DNA from: Clostridiales bacterium Firm_16
GTDB taxonomy: Bacteria > Bacillota > Clostridia > Saccharofermentanales > Saccharofermentanaceae
Direction of reading: 5' to 3'
Length of the DNA stretch: 64,000 bases
Assembly: GCA_001604185.1 (NCBI GenBank)
Contig: LVAV01000028.1
Coordinates: forward strand, 248,001-312,000
Positions 38,886 to 47,285 of the stretch are shown here, in pieces (the stretch's first letter is position 1; each line of letters opens with the position of its first letter). The notes under the pieces were generated by a model, which did not search any database, was not told the DNA's origin, and was given only the letters and a program-made list of their open reading frames with translations. A program made the position numbers and the translations under genes.

Positions 38886-39565
38886 AAACCAGCCTCCGAT
38901 TGCTTTTTAGAAACAAGTGTGATAATTGGCGGAACCAGATACTGAAGCGAGAAAATGAAAAGTGCCACAAAAACAGCCAGAATGACCGTCTTAAGGATTA
39001 CCTTCTCCAGTCCGTTGCCCATCTGTCCGATTTGATCAGACTTGGCAGACAGCTCCAGCAGTGCACACACTTTTCCTTCAGAATCCGTGATCGGCACCAT
39101 GTAATGGTATACATACTTGTCCTTGATCTCATATGGCTTGATCTCAGAAGAAAGCCATTCAGAAACAGGAATCGTACTGGCCACGAGAATATCCGATTCC
39201 TTTGCGGCCAATACGGAAAGTGCACCATTAGAATAGTTATAAAGGCAGAACGCCTGATTGGTATAGTCATCATCATTAGCGTCCATCAGCATATACTGAA
39301 GAACGGCACTGTACTTCACGGCAGCCTGGGCAGGATCGTTCACGATATCATCACCATTTACGGCCAAAGCTGCATTGGAAGCGTCGGTCTGGACACGACT
39401 GATCAAGATACGGTCGAACTCCTTCTCAAAACCCAGACGCATGTGATGAACCGCGAAAGAAACCGACACTACGACCAGCGCAAGTGCAAAAAGAGAAAGG
39501 AAAAGGATCTTCGCGACTTTTCCAGCGGCATTCGATGCTGTATTGTTCTGTTCCTGCGTCGGCAT
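38882..39565 (-). CDS. Two-helix membrane sensor-like protein
   Basis: 227 residues. Membrane helices at about 18-42 (ILFLSLFALALVVVSVSFAV) and 190-212 (VILKTVILAVFVALFIFSLQ) frame an exported domain of about 145 residues with Cache-like features: FEKEFDRILISRVQTDASNA, ALAVNGDDIV and YHYMVPITDSEGKVCALLEL. No kinase, cyclase or methyl-accepting output follows. The layout copies the N-terminal part of the sensor-MFS protein encoded next, with a four-base overlap. A partner subunit or a split receptor is likely, by inference. GAGG is seven bases from the ATG. Confidence 0.7.
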   Translation of the reverse strand: MPTQEQNNTASNAAGKVAKILFLSLFALALVVVSVSFAVHHMRLGFEKEFDRILISRVQTDASNAALAVNGDDIVNDPAQAAVKYSAVLQYMLMDANDDDYTNQAFCLYNYSNGALSVLAAKESDILVASTIPVSEWLSSEIKPYEIKDKYVYHYMVPITDSEGKVCALLELSAKSDQIGQMGNGLEKVILKTVILAVFVALFIFSLQYLVPPIITLVSKKQSEAGL

Positions 39566-39608
39566 GCATCTACCTCGTCTTACTTATATAAAATATCATA
39601 TCTAAGTA

Positions 39609-39637
39609 ATTATATCGCAATGTTAACCAAATGCAAA
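39609..39637 (-). promoter_or_regulatory. Promoter of the sensor/MFS operon
   Basis: Minus strand TTTGCA (39632-39637) and TATAAT (39609-39614), spacing 17. Confidence 0.6.
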
Positions 39638-39685
39638 ATACAGTACGGTTACGATTCCGGCTCATGATTTTTTGATACAAGAATG

Positions 39686-39717
39686 TATAAAAAATGTCCC
39701 GGTAAAACCGAGACATT
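39686..39717 (-). terminator. Terminator of the tRNA operon
   Basis: Minus strand AATGTCTCGG-TTTTA-CCGGGACATT followed by TTTTTATAC, ten bases beyond the tRNA-fMet 3' end. Confidence 0.8.
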
Positions 39718-39728
39718 CTTCTTTCAAC

Positions 39729-39805
39729 TGGTTGCGGAGGCGGGACTCGAACCTCGCGACCTTCGGGTTATGAGCCCGACAAGCTACCAACTGCTCCACT
39801 CCGCG
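39729..39805 (-). tRNA. tRNA-fMet (CAT), initiator
   Basis: 77 bases with encoded CCA. Anticodon loop CTCATAA. The C1/A72 mismatch of bacterial initiators and the three G-C pairs at the anticodon stem base (GGG/CCC) mark it as initiator, not elongator. T loop GTTCGAGTC. Confidence 0.96.
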
Positions 39806-39824
39806 ATATATCACTCACCAAAGA

Positions 39825-39911
39825 TGGTGCTCGTGACCGGACTTGAACCGGTACGGGTTTTACCCCGACGGATTTTAAGTCCGTTGCGTCTGCCTATTCC
39901 GCCACACGAGC
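39825..39911 (-). tRNA. tRNA-Leu (TAA)
   Basis: 87 bases with encoded CCA; acceptor arms GCTCGTG/CACGAGC; anticodon loop CTTAAAA (anticodon TAA); long variable arm (CGGGGTAAAACCCG) as in class II tRNAs. 19 bases upstream of tRNA-fMet, same transcript. Confidence 0.96.
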
Positions 39912-39936
39912 AAAGGCTTTCCTTCGGTGCCTATAA

Positions 39937-39965
39937 AGATTAACATTGATAGACATATCTGTCAA
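39937..39965 (-). promoter_or_regulatory. Promoter of the tRNA operon
   Basis: Minus strand TTGACA (39960-39965) and TAATCT (39937-39942), spacing 17. It lies in the 154-base gap after comEA, which otherwise shows no gene. Confidence 0.8.
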
Positions 39966-40065
39966 ACACTTTTTTCTGACATTTTCGGTGTTTTTGCCCG
40001 AATTATACTATCAGTATTCTACTCTACAGTTCCTGCCTCCGAATCCTTCCGCATCCTTTTACCTG

Positions 40066-40740
40066 TTAAACACAGATATATGCTTCGATTGCCGCATACT
40101 TGCTGCTTCCGATCCCCGGAACCTGACAAAGATCTTCCTTTTTCGCGAATAATCCATGTTCCTGTCTGTAGTTCACTATTTTTTCTGCGGTCTTCTCTCC
40201 GATCCCCGGAAGAGTACAGAGTTCTTCTTTTCCACAAGAATTAATGTTGATCAGACCGCTCTGCGGAGGAGTTCCTCCCTCCTCCCAGGAAGATGCCCGT
40301 ACTTCAGTAAAGTCATTCCAGTGCCTTGTCTCGTCAGATGGCGCCATGATCGGGATATATAAACTCTGGGCGTGATCGATCAGATAGACCATATCTATAT
40401 TCTCTTTATCTGCGTCGGATGCAAGCCCACCGGCCAAATCGATCAATTCATATAAGAACTTCTCTCCAGATACCCGATACACTCCGGGGTGATTGACTGC
40501 GCCACAGATATAGACCGGAAAAGAGTATTCTGATTCCTCTGTTTCATATCCGGACTGACCGGTCTCTTCGTCTATAGTAGATGAAGGGCTTTCCGATGAC
40601 GTTGAAGACGGCGTATCAGATTCCGAGATACGAATCGAGACCCCTGACCGCGTCTCATATAACAGACGTATTCCATATACGCCAAGTCCCAGAATCACAA
40701 CCACAACAGACATAATCATCTTTCGTTTGTCAATCCTCAT
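40066..40740 (-). CDS. comEA: ComEA-like DNA-binding protein
   Basis: 224 residues from the ATG at 40740, seven bases after GGAGG. One membrane helix near the N-terminus (MIMSVVVVILGLGVYGIRLL, 8-27), an acidic Ser-rich spacer, an SLBB domain (FPVYICGAVNHPGVYRV, about 77-93) and two helix-hairpin-helix motifs (LCTLPGIGEKTAEKIVNY and LCQVPGIGSSKYAAIEAY). ComEA binds DNA outside the membrane during natural transformation. No other competence gene is in the window. The protein ends at IEAYICV, the expected family end. Confidence 0.92.
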   Translation of the reverse strand: MRIDKRKMIMSVVVVILGLGVYGIRLLYETRSGVSIRISESDTPSSTSSESPSSTIDEETGQSGYETEESEYSFPVYICGAVNHPGVYRVSGEKFLYELIDLAGGLASDADKENIDMVYLIDHAQSLYIPIMAPSDETRHWNDFTEVRASSWEEGGTPPQSGLININSCGKEELCTLPGIGEKTAEKIVNYRQEHGLFAKKEDLCQVPGIGSSKYAAIEAYICV

Positions 40741-40799
40741 CACCGCTCCTCCTTGCTTGATAGAATTGTATCTTTTCCATTCAGACAGGATTTTCCGAA

Positions 40800-40830
40800 T
40801 TCTCGACAATCGCAGGCTTTTTGTCGAGAA
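40800..40830. repeat. Inverted repeat upstream of comEA
   Basis: Perfect 10-base arms TTCTCGACAA / TTGTCGAGAA around an 11-base loop, in the divergent gap between comEA and the acidic protein gene. No T run follows on either strand, so an operator is more likely than a terminator. Confidence 0.6.
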
Positions 40831-40867
40831 ATGTCACAAAATAACAAATTCGTCCTTTATTTGTTTG

Positions 40868-40896
40868 TTGCGCAAAGCAGATATTTGAAATAAGAT
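40868..40896 (+). promoter_or_regulatory. Promoter of the acidic membrane protein gene
   Basis: TTGCGC (40868-40873) and TAAGAT (40891-40896), spacing 17, followed by GGAGGA before the ATG at 40943. Confidence 0.55.
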
Positions 40897-40942
40897 ATAT
40901 AAAGAGCGAGAAGCTCAGATTATCTCTCGGAGGAATGACACA

Positions 40943-43900
40943 ATGCTTCTTGGAAATAATGGCAATGACGAAAACAAGAAAGACCACTTGATGCACGCAC
41001 CTGAGGAGGAATTCGATAACACTCAGGAACCTTCAGTGTTCGGAACTTTCTATAAGGCCCAGACTTCAGACGTAACACCGACTAATTCATTTATGCACGG
41101 TGCTGATAATGGAGCCCAGGACGGAGATGATGACCAGGTCAAGCGTCCTCTGTTTCTTTCATTTAAGGCCAATGATCCAGCCGAGAACGTGTCCGATGCA
41201 TTACGCGAGCAGAATAATTCCCGCTCCTACAATTCTTATTACGATGAAGATGAATTGAACTTTGACGACCTGGAGCAGAATATGCAGGCTATGGCCAATT
41301 CGACCATGCCAGATTATCCGGATAACGTTTTCGAACAGATTGATAACGCAGAGAACCCGTCTGAAGGCATTCTTCCTACCACATTGGATTCAGAAGCCTC
41401 TGTTACGAACAACCTATACGGTCAGGATAATTTCTTTACTCCTCCGAAGTATGAAGTAGACACTTCTCTTGAGGATGAGATCAACGCCAGCCTCGGCGAT
41501 GCCCCGATCTCTCCTTTTGCAGCTTTTAAGCCTTATACACCTCCGACAAACGACGAGGTTGAAACATCCACTTCTGACGTTGCGGACGAAACCCCGGTTG
41601 TTGATGAAATCATACCGGAACAGGAAGAAACTGTAGATTCCATTGAAGATGTCGCTGAGGATGTAGCAGATGAAGTCGTTTCCGAAGCAGGTGACGAGGC
41701 AGAGGAAGTCATTGATGATGCTGCTTTGATCATGCAGGACGATGACTCATTTATCGATACCATCGAAGCTGTCGACGAGGTTTCCGAGATCGTCGAAGAG
41801 CCTGTTGATGATGCAGTTAATGAGGTTTCTGAAGTAACAGACGAAGTTACCGAGGCTGTCGATACAGTTGAAGAAACTGTTGAAGATACAGTCGAAGAAA
41901 CTGTTGAAGATACCATTGAAGATACCATTGTAGATACCGTCGAAGAAACTGTTGAGGACGCAATGGAAGAAACTGCAGTATCTGCCCAGGAAGCGGTAGA
42001 CGAAGTTTCCGAGATCGTCGAGGAGCCGATCGAGGAAGCAGCTGATTCAGTTTCTGAATATGCAGATATAACGGATGATGTGACCGAAACTGTTGAAACT
42101 GTCGAAGATACCGTTGATGAAGCGATCGAGGACGCAGTGGAAGAAACAATCGAATCCGCACAGGATGCTGTCGATGAAGTTTCAGAGAACATTGAAGAAA
42201 CCGTATCTGATTCGACGGATGTAATCGAAGAAACTGCTTCTGATGCTGCAGAAACTATTGAAGAAACGACTGATACTGTCGAAGAAGCCATTGAGAATGT
42301 TGAAGACTCCGCAGAGAACATCGCTGAAGGTGTTTCCGAGGAAACGATTTCTACAGTTGAAGATACGATGGAGGATGTTTCTGAAACCGTTGAAACTGTT
42401 GAAGACACCGTTGAGGAAACGATCGAGAATACAGTGGCAGAGTCAGCGGATTCTGCCCAGGATGCAGTCGACGAAGTTGCCGAGAACATTGAAGAAACAA
42501 TTGAGGAGACATCTGAAGCTGCGTCTGTTCCCTATGAGCAACAGACGAATCCTCAGTTCTCCACTTCCCTGGCCGAAGGCGCAGTCGCCGTGGCCGCCGC
42601 TTCTGTTTTAGATAATGATGATCCATACGCTTCTGCAGACTCTCGTCCGGAAGACCTGGATATGAATGATGAGACCGCAGAACCGATGGAGTCGAATTCC
42701 CTTCTGGATTCTGTTCCGACGATTTCTGACGAGGCCGATACTTCTGCCGGTGCTCCTCTTTACGATAACGAACCCATTGAGATGGGCTTCTTCGATGAAG
42801 AACCTTCTGAATCTGCAGAAATCGAATCTGAAGAGCCGGTCAATCAGGAGGCTTCTGTGGAAGAAGATAATTCTGATGAACCGGATTATCGCGCCATCTA
42901 TCGCGAAAGCAACGAAGAAGTGGCTGACACCGTCAGTTCTTATGCACCTGTAGTGCACCCGAATGTTTCGATCGCCTCTTCTGATCTGGAACCGATCGAT
43001 CAGGTATACAACACGCATGCTGAGGATTCAGAATCCTCGGAGGATAACACTGATGACGATGATGGTGCAGTTATCCAGAACCATCTGTTGTTCGGTGACG
43101 AAGACGAGTCAACCTATGCTGCTTCTCTGCAGAAGAGTATTCGAGAAGAAAACGATGCCCGCAAAGCCGAAGAAGCAAGAAAAGCTGTGGATATCACCGT
43201 CGGCCAGCGCCCAGGTTCTTTCTCCTCTTCCCGTTCCGCAAATTCATCTAAGGAACAGGATTCCGAGAAGAAATCTGAAACAGAAAGCCGCCAGAGACCT
43301 GGAGCTAACAATTCCTCTCGTCCGGGAACAGCTCCTATCACCCGTCCTGGTACAAACCGTCCGATCAGCACCAGTGCTCAGATCGTAAACAGCCAGCACC
43401 ATCGTTATAGTGCTGCTGCCCAGCACGGCTCCACAATCACACCGGTTACACAGCAGGAACATACCGAGCGCAAGTCATCTGCTGCGAAACCGATCGTTTT
43501 CACAGTCATCGCTCTGGGATTCCTGGGTGGTATCATCTTCTGCTGGAAGTATTTCGATCTTGGTAAGGCCTTCTCTTCTTCTTCGAAGTCCACTTCCGAT
43601 TCGACTTATACGATCGCTACGACCACTGAGACAACAACTGAGGCCACAACGACGACAGAAGCCACGACGACCACAACAGAAGAACCGACTACGACAACTA
43701 CCGAAGCAACGACCACGACCACCGAGGCTACAACAACGACTACAGAAGAGCCGACTACGACAACCACGGAGGAGCCGACAACTACCACTACGGAAGAGCC
43801 AACCACAACTACTACGGAGGCTACGACCACCACTACAACAGAGGCAACAACTACAACTCAGGCGACCACTACGGAAGCTACTACAACCCAGGGACCTTCT

Positions 43901-44251
43901 GACTATCCGGTTTCTTCTTTCACGTATGCTATCAAGAATGCAAAGGCATCCGGTAAGAATTGTTCTTTTAACATCAAGCTGACCAATACCGGTAAGAAGA
44001 CTTCTTCCCTGAACGCTTCTCTGGAATACATCATGCTTACTTTCGAAACCGATGCCAAGATCGAGGAAGTCACCTGCACTAACTTTACCGTTAAAGCTAA
44101 GGAAGGCAAGAAGAACACTTTCTACTTCTATCCGAACAGCAACGAAGGCATCGAGAAAGGAAAGTCCATCCTTGCAGAAGTTGCCGCAACCGGATCTTCC
44201 AAGATCGGTTCTTACAGAATCACAGGTTTCTACATCAAGTACAATAAGTGA
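40943..44251 (+). CDS. Large acidic repeat protein with one membrane helix and Thr-rich stalk
   Basis: 1102 residues, no family recognised for the whole. No signal peptide. Residues 1-840 are very acidic and lack hydrophobic cores; about 300-525 consist of degenerate repeats of the type VEETVEDTVEE, alternating with SAQDAVDEVSENIEE blocks, predicted amphipathic helix or coiled coil. A basic stretch (RPGxx repeats) precedes one membrane helix at about 849-868 (FTVIALGFLGGIIFCWKYF). Then come a Thr/Glu/Pro stalk (about 888-983, TTTTE units) and a C-terminal domain of about 115 residues (FTYAIKNAKASGKNCSFNIK and more) with beta-sandwich pattern. Orientation is probably N-in, C-out. So the acidic repeat part is cytosolic and the stalk and head are outside. 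Role unknown. Confidence 0.75.
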   Translation: MLLGNNGNDENKKDHLMHAPEEEFDNTQEPSVFGTFYKAQTSDVTPTNSFMHGADNGAQDGDDDQVKRPLFLSFKANDPAENVSDALREQNNSRSYNSYYDEDELNFDDLEQNMQAMANSTMPDYPDNVFEQIDNAENPSEGILPTTLDSEASVTNNLYGQDNFFTPPKYEVDTSLEDEINASLGDAPISPFAAFKPYTPPTNDEVETSTSDVADETPVVDEIIPEQEETVDSIEDVAEDVADEVVSEAGDEAEEVIDDAALIMQDDDSFIDTIEAVDEVSEIVEEPVDDAVNEVSEVTDEVTEAVDTVEETVEDTVEETVEDTIEDTIVDTVEETVEDAMEETAVSAQEAVDEVSEIVEEPIEEAADSVSEYADITDDVTETVETVEDTVDEAIEDAVEETIESAQDAVDEVSENIEETVSDSTDVIEETASDAAETIEETTDTVEEAIENVEDSAENIAEGVSEETISTVEDTMEDVSETVETVEDTVEETIENTVAESADSAQDAVDEVAENIEETIEETSEAASVPYEQQTNPQFSTSLAEGAVAVAAASVLDNDDPYASADSRPEDLDMNDETAEPMESNSLLDSVPTISDEADTSAGAPLYDNEPIEMGFFDEEPSESAEIESEEPVNQEASVEEDNSDEPDYRAIYRESNEEVADTVSSYAPVVHPNVSIASSDLEPIDQVYNTHAEDSESSEDNTDDDDGAVIQNHLLFGDEDESTYAASLQKSIREENDARKAEEARKAVDITVGQRPGSFSSSRSANSSKEQDSEKKSETESRQRPGANNSSRPGTAPITRPGTNRPISTSAQIVNSQHHRYSAAAQHGSTITPVTQQEHTERKSSAAKPIVFTVIALGFLGGIIFCWKYFDLGKAFSSSSKSTSDSTYTIATTTETTTEATTTTEATTTTTEEPTTTTTEATTTTTEATTTTTEEPTTTTTEEPTTTTTEEPTTTTTEATTTTTTEATTTTQATTTEATTTQGPSDYPVSSFTYAIKNAKASGKNCSFNIKLTNTGKKTSSLNASLEYIMLTFETDAKIEEVTCTNFTVKAKEGKKNTFYFYPNSNEGIEKGKSILAEVAATGSSKIGSYRITGFYIKYNK
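41850..42510 (+). repeat. Degenerate repeats coding Val/Glu/Thr-rich helices
   Basis: Many copies of GAAGAAACTGTTGAAGATAC-like units with variation, coding VEETVEDT and related peptides. The biased composition also leaves long frames open on the other strand, which are not genes. Confidence 0.85.
43618..43890 (+). repeat. ACN-rich repeat coding Thr stalk
   Basis: Tandem units such as ACGACTACAGAAGAGCCG code for TTTTEEP and TTTTEAT. The peptide is a typical cell-wall-spanning, possibly O-glycosylated stalk. Confidence 0.9.
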
Positions 44252-44275
44252 TTCGCTCGTATAGAATGAGATAAA

Positions 44276-44317
44276 AGAAACGGTCTCCCGGTTTTAAACC
44301 GAGAGACCGTTATTTAT
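44276..44317. terminator. Bidirectional terminator between the acidic protein gene and prfB
   Basis: Stem AACGGTCTC(C)CGGTTT / AAACCG(A)GAGACCGTT with T-rich flanks on both strands; serves both convergent genes. Confidence 0.85.
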
Positions 44318-44347
44318 TTCTTCAATTCTGTTCCAGTCAGGATCAGA

Positions 44348-45457
44348 TTACTTCTCCGCAACCATTCCGGACAGGAAGGCATTGATGAATCCGTCAAGAT
44401 TTCCGTTCATAACAGCATCGACATTTACTTCTTCATAACCGGTGCGGTGATCCTTGACCAGCGTATACGGGCAGAAAACGTAAGAGCGGATCTGGCTGCC
44501 CCAGGCAATATCCATCTGAACACCCTTGAGGTCTTCGATCTTCTCCATATGTGCAGCCATTGCCAATGCATACAGTTTTGCTTTCAACATATTCATGGCC
44601 GTTTCACGGTTCTGGATCTGGGATCGCTCAGCCTGGCAGGCAACAACACATCCCGTCGGAATATGTGTAAGACGAACTGCCGAGTCGGTACGGTTAACGT
44701 GCTGACCACCTTTACCTGTCGCACGGTAGGTATCTACACGTACATCTGCCATATCGATCTTGATATCGATGGTATCATCCAATTCCGGCATAACTTCACA
44801 AGAAGCAAAAGATGTATGACGGCGTGCAGATGCATCGAAGGGAGAAATACGTACAAGACGGTGTACTCCGATCTCTGAACGAAGGAATCCGTAGGCATTC
44901 TCACCAATGATCATCATGGAGACGCTCTTGATACCTGCCTCATCACCATCCAGATATTCCAGTTCTTTGATCTCAAATTCGTGATCCTGAGCCCAGTGTG
45001 TATACATTCTGTAGAGCATGCTGACCCAGTCTTGAGCTTCTGTTCCGCCGGCACCGGCATGGAGTGTCAGGATCGCATTATTCTTATCGTACTCACCGGT
45101 TAGAAGCGTTTCCAGACGCATCTTCTCATAATCAGCAGTAAACTTCTTTACACCTTCCGTCGCTTCAGCAAGAACATCGGTATCTTCGGCTTCGTTACCA
45201 AGTTCGATCAGAACCAGAAGATCCTCTCGGGATGCCGCCAGGTCCTCGAAGGTCTTGATACGCTTCTGCAGGCGCTTCATCTTCGTCTGCTCCTTCTGGG
45301 CACGCTCAACATCATTCCAGTAATCTGGTTCCTGAGAACGTGCTTCCAGTTCGGACACCTGATCACTGATCTGCTTGATATGAAGCGCATCGCGCAACAG
45401 ATCGATCTTCTCCGAATAACCTTCCAGTTCCAAACGCAAATTATCAAACTCGAGCAT
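44348..45457 (-). CDS. prfB: Peptide chain release factor 2
   Basis: 369 residues. Reads UGA and UAA: the RF2-type SPF tripeptide is in VRISPFDASARRHTSF, and the catalytic GGQ is in RATGKGGQHVNRTDSAVRLT. The N-terminus (MLEFDNLRLELEGYSEKIDL) is continuous with the rest in one frame, so there is no programmed frameshift of the common prfB type. The start overlaps the aminotransferase stop by one base (TAATG). Confidence 0.96.
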   Translation of the reverse strand: MLEFDNLRLELEGYSEKIDLLRDALHIKQISDQVSELEARSQEPDYWNDVERAQKEQTKMKRLQKRIKTFEDLAASREDLLVLIELGNEAEDTDVLAEATEGVKKFTADYEKMRLETLLTGEYDKNNAILTLHAGAGGTEAQDWVSMLYRMYTHWAQDHEFEIKELEYLDGDEAGIKSVSMMIIGENAYGFLRSEIGVHRLVRISPFDASARRHTSFASCEVMPELDDTIDIKIDMADVRVDTYRATGKGGQHVNRTDSAVRLTHIPTGCVVACQAERSQIQNRETAMNMLKAKLYALAMAAHMEKIEDLKGVQMDIAWGSQIRSYVFCPYTLVKDHRTGYEEVNVDAVMNGNLDGFINAFLSGMVAEK

Positions 45458-46653
45458 TATTTTGTACTCCCATCTTTAAGTTCTTCCACAAAATCCTTCA
45501 GCCGGATCATCGCCTCCTGGATATTCTCCAGAGATGCAGCGTAGCTGATACGTACATGTCCTTCACCACAGGCTCCGAATGCGTTACCGGGAACAATAGC
45601 CACCTTCTTCTCCATCAGAAATTTCTCGCAGAACTGCTCCGATGTCAGACCCAGTCCCTCAATGCTCGGGAAAGCATAGAAAGCGCCTGTCGGTTCAAAG
45701 CAGGTCAGTCCGGCATTCTTCAGTCCGTTGATAATGACTCTTCTTCTTCTGTTATACTCAGCACGCATCTCTTCGACTTCCTTGTCACCGTTACGGCAAG
45801 CTTCGATTACAGCATACTGCGCCGTTGACGGGGAACACATAATGCAATACTGATGGACCTTATTCATAGCAGCAACCAGCGGAGCCGGACCTGCCATATA
45901 ACCAATACGCCATCCTGTCATGGCAAAAGACTTCGAAAAGCCGTTGACCACGATCGTACGGTCATATAATTCCGGGAAGTTGGCAATAGAGACCGGACGT
46001 GAACCTGTGTAATTCAATTCTGAATACAGTTCATCGGATACAACAAATACATTCGGGTGACGCATGAGCACATCACGGATCTTGCACAGATCATCGTATG
46101 ACATAGTGGCACCCGTCGGGTTTCCCGGATAACCGAGGATAAGATACTTAGTCTTATCCGTAATGGCTGCTTCCAGATCTTCCGGCATCAGCTTGTAATT
46201 ATCTTTCTCTTTTGTCTCGATCACGACCGGTACACCATGGGCCAGTGTTACTGTGGCGCGATACGCTACAAAGCAAGGTTCAAGGATGATCACCTCATCG
46301 CCCGGATCGATCAAAGCACGGGCAATAAGATCCAAAGCCTCACTGCCTCCAACCGTTACCAGTATCTGGCCCTTCGGATCATATTTCAGATCGAAACGGC
46401 GCTCCAGATATTCACTGATGGCCTTACGTACTTCAATATATCCCTGATTCGGTGAATAATGGGTATATCCGTCTTCCAGGGAGAAGATACCCGCTTCTCG
46501 AATATTCCAAGGTGTGACAAAATCCGGCTCACCGATAGAAAGAGAAATGACCTCTCCCTTCAGCTCATTCGCCAGATCAAAGAATCGACGGATCGCAGAC
46601 GGCTTGATCTCGTTGACTACTTTCGATATTTTACTCTGATAATCTGTTTCCAT
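45457..46653 (-). CDS. PLP-dependent aminotransferase, class I
   Basis: 398 residues, fold type I, aspartate aminotransferase superfamily. The PLP lysine is in NGFSKSFAMTGWRIGYMAGP, the substrate Arg in GHVRISYAAS and the cofactor-contact block in ILGYPGNPTGATMSYDD. Sequence type fits the AspB/PatA/AlaT group; the amino acid handled is open. An Lrp-family regulator gene lies 40 bases upstream and is probably its local regulator. Confidence 0.88.
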   Translation of the reverse strand: METDYQSKISKVVNEIKPSAIRRFFDLANELKGEVISLSIGEPDFVTPWNIREAGIFSLEDGYTHYSPNQGYIEVRKAISEYLERRFDLKYDPKGQILVTVGGSEALDLIARALIDPGDEVIILEPCFVAYRATVTLAHGVPVVIETKEKDNYKLMPEDLEAAITDKTKYLILGYPGNPTGATMSYDDLCKIRDVLMRHPNVFVVSDELYSELNYTGSRPVSIANFPELYDRTIVVNGFSKSFAMTGWRIGYMAGPAPLVAAMNKVHQYCIMCSPSTAQYAVIEACRNGDKEVEEMRAEYNRRRRVIINGLKNAGLTCFEPTGAFYAFPSIEGLGLTSEQFCEKFLMEKKVAIVPGNAFGACGEGHVRISYAASLENIQEAMIRLKDFVEELKDGSTK

Positions 46654-46693
46654 AATTCTTCTCGAAACCTCCTCTAAGCGTTAGTCATTTACG

Positions 46694-47182
46694 TTAGAGA
46701 ATCACGGCTTCTCGATGATCCACCTGCTTCTGTTCATAAAGCGTTCCGTTACTCTTATACTTCTTAAGGATAAAGTGTGTGGAAGTAGAAAGCACACCTT
46801 CCAGAGGAGCAATCTTCTCAGCTACGAACTGAGCTACTTCACGCAGTGTAGAATCCTCAATGATCAACATAAGATCGAAACCGCCAGACATAAGGTAGCA
46901 GGAAGAAACCTGCGGATAACGGTAGAACTGACTGGCGATCTTATCAAATCCCTGATTTCTCTGCGGAGTGATCCTTACCTCGATCAAGGCAGTAACGGTT
47001 TCCTTCTCCGTCTGTTCCCAGTTGATCATGGTATTGTACCCCAGTATCAGATTTTCCTTTTTACAGGCTTCTAACTCGGCGGCGATTTCATCCTCTGATA
47101 CATTCAGCATTACGGCCAGGTCCTTATTAGAGATCCGGGCGTTGTGTTCGATCAATTGCAATAACTCGATACGATTCAGCAT
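46694..47182 (-). CDS. Lrp/AsnC family transcriptional regulator
   Basis: 162 residues. N-terminal winged helix-turn-helix (ISNKDLAVMLNVSEDEIAAE), C-terminal RAM effector domain (TVTALIEVRITPQRNQGFDK, CYLMSGGFDLMLIIE). Such proteins form octamers that respond to amino acids. Next to the aminotransferase gene in the same direction, so that gene is a likely target. AGGCAAA-type ribosome site (GGAGGC) before the ATG. Confidence 0.9.
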   Translation of the reverse strand: MLNRIELLQLIEHNARISNKDLAVMLNVSEDEIAAELEACKKENLILGYNTMINWEQTEKETVTALIEVRITPQRNQGFDKIASQFYRYPQVSSCYLMSGGFDLMLIIEDSTLREVAQFVAEKIAPLEGVLSTSTHFILKKYKSNGTLYEQKQVDHREAVIL

Positions 47183-47234
47183 ACTTTTGCCTCCGATAAA
47201 AAAATCATTTCTGCTATTCTACCACAATACGAAA

Positions 47235-47264
47235 GGTGGGTCACCTACTCACAGGTGGCCCACC
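47235..47264 (-). terminator. Possible terminator after malic enzyme
   Basis: Twelve-pair stem GGTGGGCCACCT / AGGTGACCCACC (loop GTGAGT) with only TTTCG following on the minus strand; the T run is weak. Confidence 0.5.
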
Positions 47265-47285
47265 AGACGCAATTTCACACTAAAT

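Noticed and set aside
41533..42489. 318-residue Ser/Val/Thr-rich frame opposite the acidic protein
   Set aside because: Open only because the repeat DNA lacks stops on that strand.
43606..43833. Valine-only frame opposite the Thr stalk
   Set aside because: Reverse reading of ACN repeats (VVVV); not a protein.
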